A stretch of DNA of 64,000 bases, from the NCBI RefSeq assembly GCF_011038885.2, contig NZ_CP064952.1, positions 620,001 to 684,000 of the forward strand, written 5' to 3'. Source of the DNA: Schaalia sp. ZJ405 (lineage in GTDB: Bacteria > Actinomycetota > Actinomycetes > Actinomycetales > Actinomycetaceae). The translations under genes and the position numbers were made by a program. Under the pieces are notes generated by a model. It was not told the DNA's origin, did no database searches, and was given only the letters and a program-made list of their open reading frames with translations. Shown here piece by piece: positions 44,225-53,320 of this stretch (within the stretch, counting starts at the first letter, position 1; each line of letters starts with the position of its first letter).

Positions 44225-46273
44225 CTAGTCCCGCTCAGTGAAGGTTTGCCGACGTTGCTCAAGACGAAGCAATTCCTTGAATGCGTCGCCGTAGCCGGGA
44301 TCGTCCTCGTTCATTCGCTGGAGGTCAGCGCGTGCCTGGCCGACTCGGCGGGTGAGGTCCATGCGGACCATTGCCCCAACAACCCCGCGGCAGTATGAGC
44401 GCATTCCTTCCTCGCGATCGTCCTGCGGGATTGGTGCAACGGCGAATTGAGTGACGACCTCTCCGAGCATGTCTCCCGCCGATTCGCGGATATATTCAAC
44501 GAAACGACGCGTTATCAGAGCATTCTTTTCGATGTCGTCACTCTCGCCGTCCCTGCGAGGCGGGAGGGGAGCAGCGTCAGTTGCCCCGGCGGCGTTCGTT
44601 GGGCTGGTCATGGGATTCCACGACGGATCCCGAAGCATCCGCGTGAACGTATCGAGGCCGCCAACTGCGCGGATGGCGTCGTGAACAGCGCGGTGGGTGG
44701 GCACGGTAAAGGATGAACCGTCAAGTTCCTCGAAACCGGAACCGATGACATACATCGGATATTGGAGGACAGCTTCAAGTACTTGGCGTTCGATTCGTGA
44801 CACCGGATCCTCGGGGCCACGCCTTTGAGGGGCAACCTGGAGACCCGCACCCGACATCGGGGACGAGGACGAATACGCACCTGGGCGTGCCTGCCCGCCC
44901 TGACCGCTAGAACGTGGAGCCTGACGGACAGCGCGTTCCACGGAGCGTATATCCATCCCCAACCAGCCGGCCAACAAACGCGTATATTCGCTGCGCAGCG
45001 CATGGTCTTTAATTCCCGCGACGATTGGCGCGGACGCTCGAAGCCCGGCAACTCGTCCCTCGGCGGTTGTGAGTTCCACCTGAGAGAGAACCGAACGGAT
45101 AACGAATTGAAAAAGAGGGGTACGTGATTCGATGAGATCGAGGACGGCGCGGTCGCCGCGAGCCATCCTCAGGTCGCACGGATCCATCCCAGATTTTTCC
45201 ACAGCGACGAAAGTCTGGGATGCGAAGTTCTGGTCTTCGTTGTAGGCACGCAACGCTGCCTTTTGTCCGGCCGCGTCACCATCGAAAGTGAAGATCACTT
45301 CCGAGCCGCGGGCTCGTCCCGATGACAGGAGAACACCGGCTGCGGGATCTGCCACGTCCCCCAGGAGCCTGCGGATGATCCGCACGTGTTCCGAACCGAA
45401 AGCCGTGCCGCACGTGGCGACGGCGCACGGTTCCCCGGCGACGTGCGCAGCCATCACATCTGTGTACCCTTCAACAATGACCACGCGACGTCGCTGTGAA
45501 ATCGCCTTTTTCGCCAGGTCCAGGCCGTAGAGCACCTGGGATTTCTTGTAGATCGGTGTCTCGGGGGTGTTGAGGTACTTCGGTGAAGATTCATCATCGT
45601 CGAGACGACGCGCACCGAATCCGACGGTGGCTCCGGTGATGTCTCTAATCGGCCAGACAAGCCGGTGACGAAAACGATCGTAGAGTCCACGCGAACCCTG
45701 AGAAGCCAGGCCCGCCAATTGGATTTCTTTATCGGTGAAGCCTCTGTCACGCAGGTGACGAGTCAGTGAATCCCATTGCGCGGGAGCGTATCCGATGCCA
45801 AAGTGCGCGCACTGAGAGGGACCGAAACCGCGTTCGGCAAGGAACGCCCGACCTTCGTGAGCCTGAGGGGATGTGAGTTGAGAAATGTAGAATTCTTCGG
45901 CAACCTGATGGGCATCAATCAGCCGCTGGCGTTTGCCCGGTTCCTCGGTGCGGTGTCGAGTACCGCCTTCTTCGTAGTGCAGTGTCACGCCGTAGCGTTG
46001 CGCCAGCATCTCCACCGCTTCGGCGAACGGCAGGTGGTTGATTTTTTGGACGAAAGAAATAACATCCCCGCCTTCATCACAGCCGAAACAGTGCCACATG
46101 CCAAGCTGGGGGCGCACATGGAAGCTGGGGGTGCGTTCGTCGTGGAACGGGCACAACCCCTTGAGGGAGTCCATTCCCGCTGATCGTAGGGTGACGTGCT
46201 CGCCAACGATGTCGTCGATGCGTGCAGTTTCACGCACCAATGCGATGTCTTCCTTGCGAATCAAGCCAGCCAT
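44225..46273 (-). CDS. dnaG: DNA primase
   Basis: 682 residues. N-terminal CHC2 zinc ribbon (CPFHDERTPSFHV...HCFGCDEGGD), primase core with RLVWPIRDITGATVGFGAR and the TOPRIM domain (VVIVEGYTDVMA, FTFDGDAAGQKAALRA). A Ser/Gly/Pro-rich linker around residues 465-485 and a C-terminal helicase-interacting region follow. Makes RNA primers for replication. Two ACGAGGACGA copies lie in it, in the linker (as SSSS) and near the C-terminus (as MNEDD). Confidence 0.95.
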   Translation of the reverse strand: MAGLIRKEDIALVRETARIDDIVGEHVTLRSAGMDSLKGLCPFHDERTPSFHVRPQLGMWHCFGCDEGGDVISFVQKINHLPFAEAVEMLAQRYGVTLHYEEGGTRHRTEEPGKRQRLIDAHQVAEEFYISQLTSPQAHEGRAFLAERGFGPSQCAHFGIGYAPAQWDSLTRHLRDRGFTDKEIQLAGLASQGSRGLYDRFRHRLVWPIRDITGATVGFGARRLDDDESSPKYLNTPETPIYKKSQVLYGLDLAKKAISQRRRVVIVEGYTDVMAAHVAGEPCAVATCGTAFGSEHVRIIRRLLGDVADPAAGVLLSSGRARGSEVIFTFDGDAAGQKAALRAYNEDQNFASQTFVAVEKSGMDPCDLRMARGDRAVLDLIESRTPLFQFVIRSVLSQVELTTAEGRVAGLRASAPIVAGIKDHALRSEYTRLLAGWLGMDIRSVERAVRQAPRSSGQGGQARPGAYSSSSPMSGAGLQVAPQRRGPEDPVSRIERQVLEAVLQYPMYVIGSGFEELDGSSFTVPTHRAVHDAIRAVGGLDTFTRMLRDPSWNPMTSPTNAAGATDAAPLPPRRDGESDDIEKNALITRRFVEYIRESAGDMLGEVVTQFAVAPIPQDDREEGMRSYCRGVVGAMVRMDLTRRVGQARADLQRMNEDDPGYGDAFKELLRLEQRRQTFTERD
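44301..44310 (-). repeat. ACGAGGACGA motif near the dnaG C-terminus
   Basis: Exact copy, extended AATGAACGAGGACGA, read as MNEDD. Confidence 0.7.
44864..44873 (+). repeat. ACGAGGACGA motif in the dnaG linker
   Basis: Exact copy opposite to the gene, giving the SSSS of the linker. Confidence 0.7.
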
Positions 46274-46338
46274 GATCCCAGTCTAGTCGCTGTGAGTGTC
46301 GTGCCGCGCCGACGAGAGTCGCCTGTGGATCGTCATTG

Positions 46339-46348
46339 ACGAGGACGA
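46339..46348 (+). repeat. ACGAGGACGA motif in the gap upstream of dnaG
   Basis: Exact copy with extended CATTGACGAGGACGA, non-coding. Confidence 0.7.
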
Positions 46349-46433
46349 CGAGTCCCGCTTCACCGCTTCCAGTCCGTTCGCTCAGTACCTGAGGGGAGCA
46401 ACGGGCCTTAGCCATTGCAGCGGTGGATCGTGA

Positions 46434-47576
46434 TTATTCGTAGGAACGGGGCTTAGGGGGACGAACGGGTGCTGTCTCGAACCACGCGCAGGAATTCGCC
46501 GGGAGGAGCGTGGCACCGGCGCGGCCCAAACCCGCCGGTTGCGAGCTGACAAGCAGAGCGTGTTCACGGGGAACGTCGACGGTTTGCCCGGACGTATTGA
46601 CGACGATGGTCACCCCAGCGCAGATGAGGACAACAACGCCGTGGCAGGCCCACGGCAGTCCAGTAACGATTCCCAAAGACCCCGCACCCATGCGACGTTC
46701 GCGCCGAATCCGCAAAGCCTCAGGGATCGGTCCTGAATCGCCTTCCTCGATGGCACGCGCGGTTTCACTGTTGTAGGACGCTCCGGGGAGCGCAAGACTG
46801 AGGAGTTGTCGGGAGCTTGCGAGATCAGCCTCGTCCTCGTTCATTTCTGTGGAGGAAGTCCACGACCACGGGGTGATTGCCCCGATGGGATCTCGGGGAC
46901 GTAGGGAAGCTCGGATCGCTGCGATGATGCGGTCGGCATCCCACGGGGTTGAGGAGCACACGGAATCGCGAAGATGATGGAACCAGTTGTCTTCGAGGGC
47001 GGTGCGCAGCATGTCGGCATCCGTGTAGCCGGTTGATGCAACGAGAATCGCGGAGCTGTTGGCGGCTTCAATTTCGGCAAGAAGCACTCCGGTCAGGCGC
47101 GTCAGACGTGCGTGTCCCGCTGTCTGTTGCTGCGCAGTGAGGCTGGCGTCGTTAAGGCCGAGAATCCCCAAGTCGATGCCGTCAGCCCCGGCCTCAAGGC
47201 TGGCTCTGACGCGCCCAATGAGAGTGGTGATGTCGTCTTCGTTGGAGAAGTCACTGGTTGCAAGGAAACGGAACGACACTCCCGCCAGACGCACGATGAC
47301 GCGTAGCCCAAAGTCGTGGGCACGGGAAATGAAGGATGACAGGGACGAGGACGAGTCCCACACGACACCGGAATGGCTGGGCTCAACGACGACTGCGTCG
47401 AATCCGATCCGGCCAAGAGCCTCGGCCTGTTCGCTGAGAATGCCGAGTGTTGACTCGTCACATTTATCTGAGAGTACACCGATGACAGCTGTATGCCACC
47501 ACTGGACCGGACCTCGCGTGATCCGGTGGATCATCGAGGTTAACACACTGTTGTCGCGGCGCTGTTCTTCGGACAC
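46434..47576 (-). CDS. Degenerate GH13 (alpha-amylase-like) protein
   Basis: About 380 residues from GTG 47576; GTG 47546 and ATG 47534 are alternatives and no site is decisive. The barrel order of glycoside hydrolase family 13 is recognisable: VQWWHTAVIGVLSD, AEALGRIGFDAVVVEPS, HDFGLRVIVRLA and AGADGIDLGILGL, followed by a beta-domain-like C-terminus (GVTIVVNTSGQTVDVP). The strand that should carry the general acid reads AILVASTGY without the expected Glu, and no HD motif follows. It is much shorter than active GH13 enzymes. Probably not a hydrolase; role unknown. Confidence 0.65.
   Translation of the reverse strand: MSEEQRRDNSVLTSMIHRITRGPVQWWHTAVIGVLSDKCDESTLGILSEQAEALGRIGFDAVVVEPSHSGVVWDSSSSLSSFISRAHDFGLRVIVRLAGVSFRFLATSDFSNEDDITTLIGRVRASLEAGADGIDLGILGLNDASLTAQQQTAGHARLTRLTGVLLAEIEAANSSAILVASTGYTDADMLRTALEDNWFHHLRDSVCSSTPWDADRIIAAIRASLRPRDPIGAITPWSWTSSTEMNEDEADLASSRQLLSLALPGASYNSETARAIEEGDSGPIPEALRIRRERRMGAGSLGIVTGLPWACHGVVVLICAGVTIVVNTSGQTVDVPREHALLVSSQPAGLGRAGATLLPANSCAWFETAPVRPPKPRSYE
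46831..46840 (-). repeat. ACGAGGACGA motif in GH13-like gene
   Basis: Exact copy with extended AATGAACGAGGACGAGG, read as MNEDEA. Confidence 0.7.
47345..47354 (+). repeat. ACGAGGACGA motif in GH13-like gene
   Basis: Exact copy opposite to the gene, giving a DSSSSLSS segment. Confidence 0.7.
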
Positions 47577-47685
47577 AGATCCATATTGACACACTTGCCT
47601 CATCTGTGTGAAACAGCGCACGATCAGATGGGCGAATACCTGTGGATCGGCGGGCGGTGAGTGGGTGTGACGCTAGTGTAGGAAC

Positions 47686-49029
47686 GTGAGTACCACACAT
47701 TCGTCGTCAAACCCTGCGAAGTCGGGATTCACTTTGCCCGTGATGGACCCCTACGGTGGCGCAGATCTGCTCTCTGGGGCCTACGGTCCCCAAGATCGTC
47801 AACGAATGGTTCAGGAGAAACCGAAGTCGTCGGAACGCACGGACTTTGAGCGCGACCGCGCACGGGTTCTTCATTCATCGGCCCTGCGTCGGATGGGTGA
47901 AAAAACGCAGGTTCTGGGTCCGTCGACTAATGATTTCGTGCGTACTCGGCTCACGCATTCGCTCGAGGTTGCTCAGGTCGGACGCGAACTCGGCAAGGAA
48001 CTCGGTGCTGACCCCGACGTTGTTGATGCGGCGTGTCTTTCGCACGACCTCGGTCATCCTCCCTTTGGGCACAACGGTGAAAAAGCGCTCGACGTGCTCG
48101 CGGGCGATATCGGGGGATTTGAGGGAAACGCCCAGACACTCCGTATCGTTGCCCGTCTTGAACCTAAGGTGCTGTCTTCGGGTGGTCAGCCTGCGGGGCT
48201 GAATCTCACGCGCGCAACGCTTGATGCAATTTGCAAGTACCCGTGGGCGAAAGGACAGGGACCCGACCCTGAGAAGTCACGACGGAAATTCAGTGTCTAC
48301 GGGGATGATGAACCTGTTTTCCGGTGGATGCGTCAGGGTGCCCCTGAGGGACGTCGGTGCCTGGAAGCGCAGATCATGGATCTTTCCGACGACATTGCCT
48401 ACTCCGTTCACGATGTCGAGGATGCGATTGCAACGGGGAAGTTCGCGCCCGCTGACTTGCATGATGACGGCGTTGTTGAAGCGGTGATTGACGCAACCGT
48501 TGACTGGTATGGCAAAGGAATTTCGCGCCATGACCTAGAGGGAGCGATTCAGCGCCTTGTGTCCCTTGACGTGTGGCTTCCGTCCTTTGCCGGCTCCTAC
48601 GCTGACCTTGCCCGTCTCAAGGATCTCACAAGTGAACTCATCGGTCGTTTCTGCTCTGACACTGTTGCCGTTACTCGCGAGGCCTTCGGTGAGGGGCCGC
48701 TGGGACGCTACCGCGCCGACCTCATCGTCACCGATGAGACTCGGGCCGAAATTCAGGTGCTCAAAGGCATGGCGGTGCACTACGTCATGAGCCCACGCGA
48801 ATCCGAACCCGTGTACTACCAGCAGCGCACCCTCCTCAACGACCTCGTTGATGTGCTCTTCACGAACGGCCCGCACCATCTTGAACCTCTTTTTGCTCAG
48901 CAGTGGAGGGCGGCGATCGGTGACGAGGAACGTCTCCGCGTTGTCATCGACCAGGTTTCCTCTCTCACGGATGCTTCCGCGTCGGCATGGCACGCTCGTC
49001 TATGCGGGATGCTGTCGACGCAGCTGTAA
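47686..49029 (+). CDS. dgt: Deoxyguanosinetriphosphate triphosphohydrolase-like protein
   Basis: 447 residues from GTG 47686. HD-domain nucleotidase: RTRLTHSLEVAQVGREL with the first His, ACLSHDLGHPPFGHNGEKAL with the HD pair, and the later DLSDDIAYSVHDVEDAI. Family members hydrolyse dNTPs to nucleoside and tripolyphosphate. Placement near dnaG is common in actinobacteria. The last 13 bases including the stop are part of a 26-base tandem duplication running past the gene. Confidence 0.9.
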   Translation: MSTTHSSSNPAKSGFTLPVMDPYGGADLLSGAYGPQDRQRMVQEKPKSSERTDFERDRARVLHSSALRRMGEKTQVLGPSTNDFVRTRLTHSLEVAQVGRELGKELGADPDVVDAACLSHDLGHPPFGHNGEKALDVLAGDIGGFEGNAQTLRIVARLEPKVLSSGGQPAGLNLTRATLDAICKYPWAKGQGPDPEKSRRKFSVYGDDEPVFRWMRQGAPEGRRCLEAQIMDLSDDIAYSVHDVEDAIATGKFAPADLHDDGVVEAVIDATVDWYGKGISRHDLEGAIQRLVSLDVWLPSFAGSYADLARLKDLTSELIGRFCSDTVAVTREAFGEGPLGRYRADLIVTDETRAEIQVLKGMAVHYVMSPRESEPVYYQQRTLLNDLVDVLFTNGPHHLEPLFAQQWRAAIGDEERLRVVIDQVSSLTDASASAWHARLCGMLSTQL

Positions 49030-49068
49030 GAAGCAGTTGCGAGACGCAGCTGTAAGAAGCTGTTGTGC
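49017..49068 (+). repeat. Tandem 26-base duplication over the dgt stop
   Basis: Units 49017-49042 and 49043-49068 both begin GACGCAGCTGTAAGAAGC and differ at only three or four bases. The first unit holds the dgt stop codon. Confidence 0.7.
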
Positions 49069-49182
49069 GGGGCGAGGTCGATGTTCGGCCTGCCAGGTCA
49101 TATGACGGAATCATTCCCGGTGGCTCAGTACACCGACCTATCCTGAGAGAGCACGGGAGAATCACGGATTTTGGAGGGTGCT

Positions 49183-50331
49183 ATGTCAGCGCAACCACAC
49201 ACGCCAACAGAGTTGGAACGCCTCGGAGATCAAAGGATTCCCGTCGCCGACGAATTGGCCGGCCGATTCCCCCTGACACCCAACCCGAATCCGGCATCCG
49301 AAGAGGACTACTCGCGGATCATGACGGACCTGACTTTCGGACGCGAATTCACCGACCACATGGCCCACATGCGCTGGACCCGCGAGGATGGATGGACTGG
49401 ACGTGAAGTCATTCCCTTCGGTCCCTTGGAACTCACGCCGGGCGCGTCGGTGCTGCATTACTCGCAGTCGGCATTCGAGGGGATCAAAGCGTATCGTCAC
49501 ACGGATGGGTCCATTTGGACATTTCGCCCCGGATACAACGCCGCACGTCTGAACCATTCGGCGTGGCGCATGGCCCTGCCACAAATGGAACGCGACGACT
49601 TCGTTGCCTCGCTCATCGACTATGTCCGAGCAGATGAGAAATGGGTTCCCGAAGATGACGGAGCCTCCCTCTACCTGCGGCCCTTCCTGTTCGCATCCGA
49701 ACAATTCGTTGGCGTTCACCCAGCGGGCATTGTTGACTACTACGTCATCGGGTCGCCGTCAGGCCCCTACTTCACGGATGGTTTCAACGGAGTTGCCATC
49801 TGGGTTGTTAAGGGCTATCACCGGGCGGGTCCGGGCGGAACAGGTTCGGCAAAGACGGGTGGTAATTATGCCGCGTCGCTGCTCCCGCAGACGGAGGCCG
49901 CCGAGAAAGGTTTCAGTCAGATCTGCTTCCTCGATACCTACGAAGAGAAGTATCTTGAGGAGCTTGGCGGCATGAACATGTTCGTCGTCATGAAAGATGG
50001 AACGGTGCGTACCCCGTCGCTCACGGGAGTCATTCTTGAGGGAGGGACGCGCTCGGCGATTCTGCGGATGCTGCGCAGCCAGGGAACCCAGGTACGTGAG
50101 GAACGTATCGCGTTGACTGATCTTGTCGAGGGGATTACTTCCGGTGAAGTCACTGAGGTATTCGCCTGTGGAACAGCTGCCGTGGTCACGCCGATCACCC
50201 GTCTCGCTGGTGACGATTTCGACGTGGAGATTCCCGTGGGTCCTCAGACAACGAAGATCCATCGCATGCTGACTGATATTCAGTGGGGGCGCGCTGAAGA
50301 TCCTTTCCACTGGATGTACCGGCTCGTCTGA
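49183..50331 (+). CDS. ilvE: Branched-chain amino acid aminotransferase
   Basis: 382 residues from ATG 49183 (GGAGG six bases upstream); TTG 49171 is in frame but unlikely. Fold type IV PLP enzyme: VLHYSQSAFEGIKAYRH, the PLP lysine in GSAKTGGNYAASL, the LGGMNMFVV motif and EVFACGTAAVVTPI. Last step of leucine, isoleucine and valine synthesis. ilvD and a citramalate synthase are found 6-9 kb away. A perfect hairpin follows. Confidence 0.94.
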   Translation: MSAQPHTPTELERLGDQRIPVADELAGRFPLTPNPNPASEEDYSRIMTDLTFGREFTDHMAHMRWTREDGWTGREVIPFGPLELTPGASVLHYSQSAFEGIKAYRHTDGSIWTFRPGYNAARLNHSAWRMALPQMERDDFVASLIDYVRADEKWVPEDDGASLYLRPFLFASEQFVGVHPAGIVDYYVIGSPSGPYFTDGFNGVAIWVVKGYHRAGPGGTGSAKTGGNYAASLLPQTEAAEKGFSQICFLDTYEEKYLEELGGMNMFVVMKDGTVRTPSLTGVILEGGTRSAILRMLRSQGTQVREERIALTDLVEGITSGEVTEVFACGTAAVVTPITRLAGDDFDVEIPVGPQTTKIHRMLTDIQWGRAEDPFHWMYRLV

Positions 50332-50351
50332 GCGCGTCTTTTCTCTCATTA

Positions 50352-50361
50352 ACGAGGACGA
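50352..50361 (+). repeat. ACGAGGACGA motif against the ilvE terminator
   Basis: Exact copy, extended CATTAACGAGGACGA, ending one base before the terminator stem. Confidence 0.75.
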
Positions 50362-50397
50362 ACCTGTGGGGGCGACCATCGGGTCGCCCCCACAGGT
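50362..50397 (+). terminator. Perfect hairpin terminator after ilvE
   Basis: A 16-bp perfect stem (50362-50377 with 50382-50397) with a four-base ATCG loop, 30 bases after the stop. Confidence 0.85.
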
Positions 50398-50457
50398 GTA
50401 TCGAGAGCCGACGTATTCACGTCAAGCGCTCACGGTGAAGCACTCACGGCGAAGAGC

Positions 50458-51651
50458 TCACTGCGAGGCGAGGCGCGCGCCCTCTGTGAGTGCTTCGAGT
50501 TTCGCCCAGGCGATCGACGGATACACACGTCCACCGAGGCCGCAGTCAGTTGAAGCGACAACACGTTCGTCTCCGACGATGTCGGCGAACTGGCGAATTC
50601 GCTGAGCAACCAACTCCGGGTGCTCAACAACGTTGGTTGAGTGGGAAACAACGCCGGGGATCAGATACTTCCCATCGGGCAGAGTGACGTCTTTCCAGAT
50701 CGTCCACTCGTGGGCGTGGCGAGCGTTCGCAGCCTCAAAGGTCAAGCCATTGGCATTGACCGCAAGCGCCAGGTCAACGATGTCCTTGAAGGGGATGTCC
50801 GTTGTGTGCGGGCCGTGCCATGAGCCCCAACAGACATGGAAACGGACCAGCTCCGGATCAATTCCCCGCAACGCATGGTTAAGGGCTTCAATCCTCACAC
50901 GTGAGAACGCCCGGTAGTCGTCAACGGAGGGTTCGGTGGCGAACTGGTCCCACCCTTCAGCAATATCCGGTGCATCGATCTGAACAGTGAGTCCCGCATT
51001 GGTGATGCGCAGGTATTCCTCACGCAGCACATCGGCGCATGCCCAGACCACGGCCTCGTCGTCCTCGTAGAATGCATTCGCCACGCGAGCGGCGCTTCCC
51101 GGAGAAATCGCGGCAACGAAGCCATCAGAAAGGGGTTTGCCTGCGGCTGTGAGTGCCTGGGTGATCCCAGCGATGTCACGATCAACGGCCTCGGCGCCAA
51201 TGTAGGTGAGTTCACTGGTGATCGTGGGGAAGCGAACGGGGTTCTTATTCGCAATGTGGATTCCCGATTCGGGATCAGCGTATGCGTCGGCGAAACGCTG
51301 CCAGTCGCGGCGCTCGGCGAAGGAAGAGAAGGAGAGGCGACCCTCCCGACCCGCGGGAGGACGAATGTCGAAACGCTGCGTGTCCTCAAATGACAAGCCG
51401 CCCAGACGGGAGAACGAATATGTCCACCATGCCCCGTAGTCGACAACGTCAAGCATCGCATGGCCGTACTCGCCGTCGTTGACAATGCTCAGGCCGATCT
51501 CATCTTGTCGCTGAACAATGCCGTTGACTTCCTTTTGGAGGAGAGAAGAAAACGCCTCGTCATTGAGCGTTCCTTCGCGGTGAGCACGGTTAGCTTCGAT
51601 GAGAGCCTCGGTGCGCGGCAGAGAGCCGACGTGGGTTGTACGAATCGTCAT
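50458..51651 (-). CDS. Cobalamin-independent methionine synthase, single-domain (core-MetE-like)
   Basis: 397 residues: only the catalytic C-terminal type domain of MetE, without the N-terminal half of the ~750-residue enzyme. MTIRTTHVGSLPRT, IVNDGEYG, the zinc-ligand segment FHVCWGSWHGPHTTD, FEAANARHAHEW and the final Cys in VASTDCGLGGR are present. Likely transfers a methyl group to homocysteine, perhaps from a donor other than methyltetrahydrofolate polyglutamate. The gene is divergent from dedA and has GAGG before ATG 51651. Other members of the family cleave related thio compounds. Confidence 0.82.
   Translation of the reverse strand: MTIRTTHVGSLPRTEALIEANRAHREGTLNDEAFSSLLQKEVNGIVQRQDEIGLSIVNDGEYGHAMLDVVDYGAWWTYSFSRLGGLSFEDTQRFDIRPPAGREGRLSFSSFAERRDWQRFADAYADPESGIHIANKNPVRFPTITSELTYIGAEAVDRDIAGITQALTAAGKPLSDGFVAAISPGSAARVANAFYEDDEAVVWACADVLREEYLRITNAGLTVQIDAPDIAEGWDQFATEPSVDDYRAFSRVRIEALNHALRGIDPELVRFHVCWGSWHGPHTTDIPFKDIVDLALAVNANGLTFEAANARHAHEWTIWKDVTLPDGKYLIPGVVSHSTNVVEHPELVAQRIRQFADIVGDERVVASTDCGLGGRVYPSIAWAKLEALTEGARLASQ
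51059..51068 (-). repeat. ACGAGGACGA motif in core-MetE gene
   Basis: Exact copy read as YEDDEA. Confidence 0.65.
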
Positions 51652-51887
51652 GATTACCTCGCTGGTCGAAGAAATTGATTGATAACGACATTCAGATTAG
51701 AGGCCGTGATCAGGTGCAACATCGGGGTCCGGTTACTGAATTTTTGTAACGAGGTGTCGATGAACGCGGACATGATGCATGTCATGTCTCCACGTGTCGC
51801 GCCCACGTGCGGACTCCCATATTCTCACAGTGAAATACTGCCCCTGACCTGTGACTTCTCCATCAACGAAAGGCCATTCCCCTCGTC

Positions 51888-52565
51888 GTGACACGCTTTC
51901 TTGACCTCATCGTCTCCTGGGTCGTTCACCTCATGTCCCTCCTGGGCGCTCCCGGTGTCGGAATCGCCGTGGCCTTGGAAAATGTTTTCCCTCCGATTCC
52001 CTCCGAAATCATTCTTCCCGCTGCGGGATTCGCCGCTTCCCGGGGAACATATGGACTGTTCAGCGCAATTGTGTGGGCAACAGCTGGTTCGGTCATCGGC
52101 GCGTGCGTTCTCTACGCAATCGGGGCACTCATCGGACACGAGCGCATGAGTCGCCTGATCATCCGGCTCCCGTTCATTGACGAGGACGATGTCGCTCGCA
52201 CCGAGAATTGGTTTGAGCGACACGGGCCCAAAGCCGTGTTCATCGGGCGCCTGATCCCCGTGATTCGATCATTTATTTCGATCCCCGCGGGAGTGGAGCG
52301 CATGCCGATTCCCGTGTTTCTTGCCTATACGACGGTGGGATCAGCGCTGTGGAATAGCCTTCTCGTGGGTGCGGGATTCTTCCTCGGGGAAAACTGGACC
52401 CTCGTTGGGGAATGGATCTCGCACTATCAAGGTGTTGTTCTTGGGCTGTTCCTTGCAGCTATGGGCCTCTGGATCGTCAGGATGATTGTGCGTCGACGTC
52501 GACAACAGCGCCACGGTCACGCGGGCGCAGCCTCGTCCTCAGAAAGCACGGGCGACGCAGCCTGA
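51888..52565 (+). CDS. DedA-family membrane protein
   Basis: 225 residues from GTG 51888. VTT/DedA fold: ALENVFPPIPSEIILPAAGF, GSVIGACVLYAIGALIG, and the signature FIGRLIPVIRSFISIPAGVERMP with the conserved arginines. Five or so hydrophobic segments, basic RRRRQQR tail. DedA proteins act in lipid carrier or phospholipid translocation and membrane homeostasis. This full copy contrasts with the reduced one at 35148. Confidence 0.92.
   Translation: MTRFLDLIVSWVVHLMSLLGAPGVGIAVALENVFPPIPSEIILPAAGFAASRGTYGLFSAIVWATAGSVIGACVLYAIGALIGHERMSRLIIRLPFIDEDDVARTENWFERHGPKAVFIGRLIPVIRSFISIPAGVERMPIPVFLAYTTVGSALWNSLLVGAGFFLGENWTLVGEWISHYQGVVLGLFLAAMGLWIVRMIVRRRRQQRHGHAGAASSSESTGDAA
52180..52189 (+). repeat. 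ACGAGGACGA motif in dedA
   Basis: Exact copy, extended CATTGACGAGGACGA, read as DEDDVA in the loop before FIGRLIP. Confidence 0.7.
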
Positions 52566-52767
52566 GCCACGGGGGATCTCTCGTGCAGGCGAAGAGCAGT
52601 GGGTAGCCTCTCGCAGGCGAGCGGATATCCGGCGCTCTCTCGCGTGCAAGGTGTGACGATCAAATACCGCAGGATCCTCTAATCCTGATGAAGTGCTCGA
52701 ACATGGCGATGTTCCTTGCGGTTCTCACTTTCGTAAGAAACCCTTGGGAATTTCGATGACAAATCTC

Positions 52768-52797
52768 TTGACGGTACAAAATGTGATCCGTTACATT
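52768..52797 (+). promoter_or_regulatory. Candidate promoter of the ABC island
   Basis: TTGACG and TACATT separated by 18 bases, in an A+T-richer stretch 65 bases before the first ORF of the island. The rest of the 52566-52861 gap holds imperfect CTCTCG-GCAGGCGA repeats (52577-52625) but no gene I can support. Confidence 0.5.
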
Positions 52798-52861
52798 GGC
52801 TTTGAGGTGCAGGGGCTATGCTCCTCACCCAGAAAGTTGCAGGGTTTAGAGGTGAAGGCGG

Positions 52862-53320
52862 ATGAAGTATCTGCTCGGGAAATGTCCAATCAGGCTAAGT
52901 GGCCTTATTGAGTTAGCATGCCTATATTTCGGCTCTTTTCTTCTCGCTGGCTTCCTTGCATATATTGAGCGAAGCTCCACAGAATCCTATGTATTGGAGC
53001 GCTACCTAAAGTTTATCGTCGAACATCAAACGGCATTGATATTCGCCCTGTCGACGCTGGTTATTGTGTACCACTACCAGGGAATAGTCAAAGCAGAGAC
53101 TGAGATCGCATGCCGAATCATCGTCGGTGATCGACTTGGATCAATTCGTTTTCGGTACGGACTTGGATGTTTTGTGATACTTGCCAGTTGTTTCCTCATC
53201 ATGCTCATCATTCACATCCTGCTTGATCTGAAAATAAACAATTTTCTCAACCTTTTTAGCATATTTTTCGTCTACATCTGCGCTAGTTCTCTCATACTAG
53301 GAAAAGTGAGGAGAAAATGA
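52862..53320 (+). CDS. Hypothetical four-TM membrane protein of ABC island
   Basis: 152 residues with hydrophobic segments near residues 15-33, 55-72, 97-120 and 125-145. A charged segment between TM2 and TM3 (KAETEIACRIIVGDRLGSIRFRYG) should face the cytoplasm. Codon choice is AT-richer than in flanking genes. Overlaps the FtsX-like permease by 4 bases. No family recognised; it could be a partner of the permease or an immunity-type protein. Confidence 0.7.
   Translation: MKYLLGKCPIRLSGLIELACLYFGSFLLAGFLAYIERSSTESYVLERYLKFIVEHQTALIFALSTLVIVYHYQGIVKAETEIACRIIVGDRLGSIRFRYGLGCFVILASCFLIMLIIHILLDLKINNFLNLFSIFFVYICASSLILGKVRRK

Noticed and set aside
51652..51887. Possible methionine or SAM riboswitch upstream of the core-MetE gene
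   Set aside because: No paired-stem layout of known SAM riboswitches could be drawn; only an ordinary divergent promoter region is visible.
52688..52759. 23-codon peptide with a hydrophobic middle
   Set aside because: Too short, no clear ribosome-binding site, and lies upstream of the likely promoter.
52693..52911. 72-codon open frame before the ABC island
   Set aside because: Overlaps the island promoter and the start of the 4-TM gene, with no hydrophobic or known pattern.
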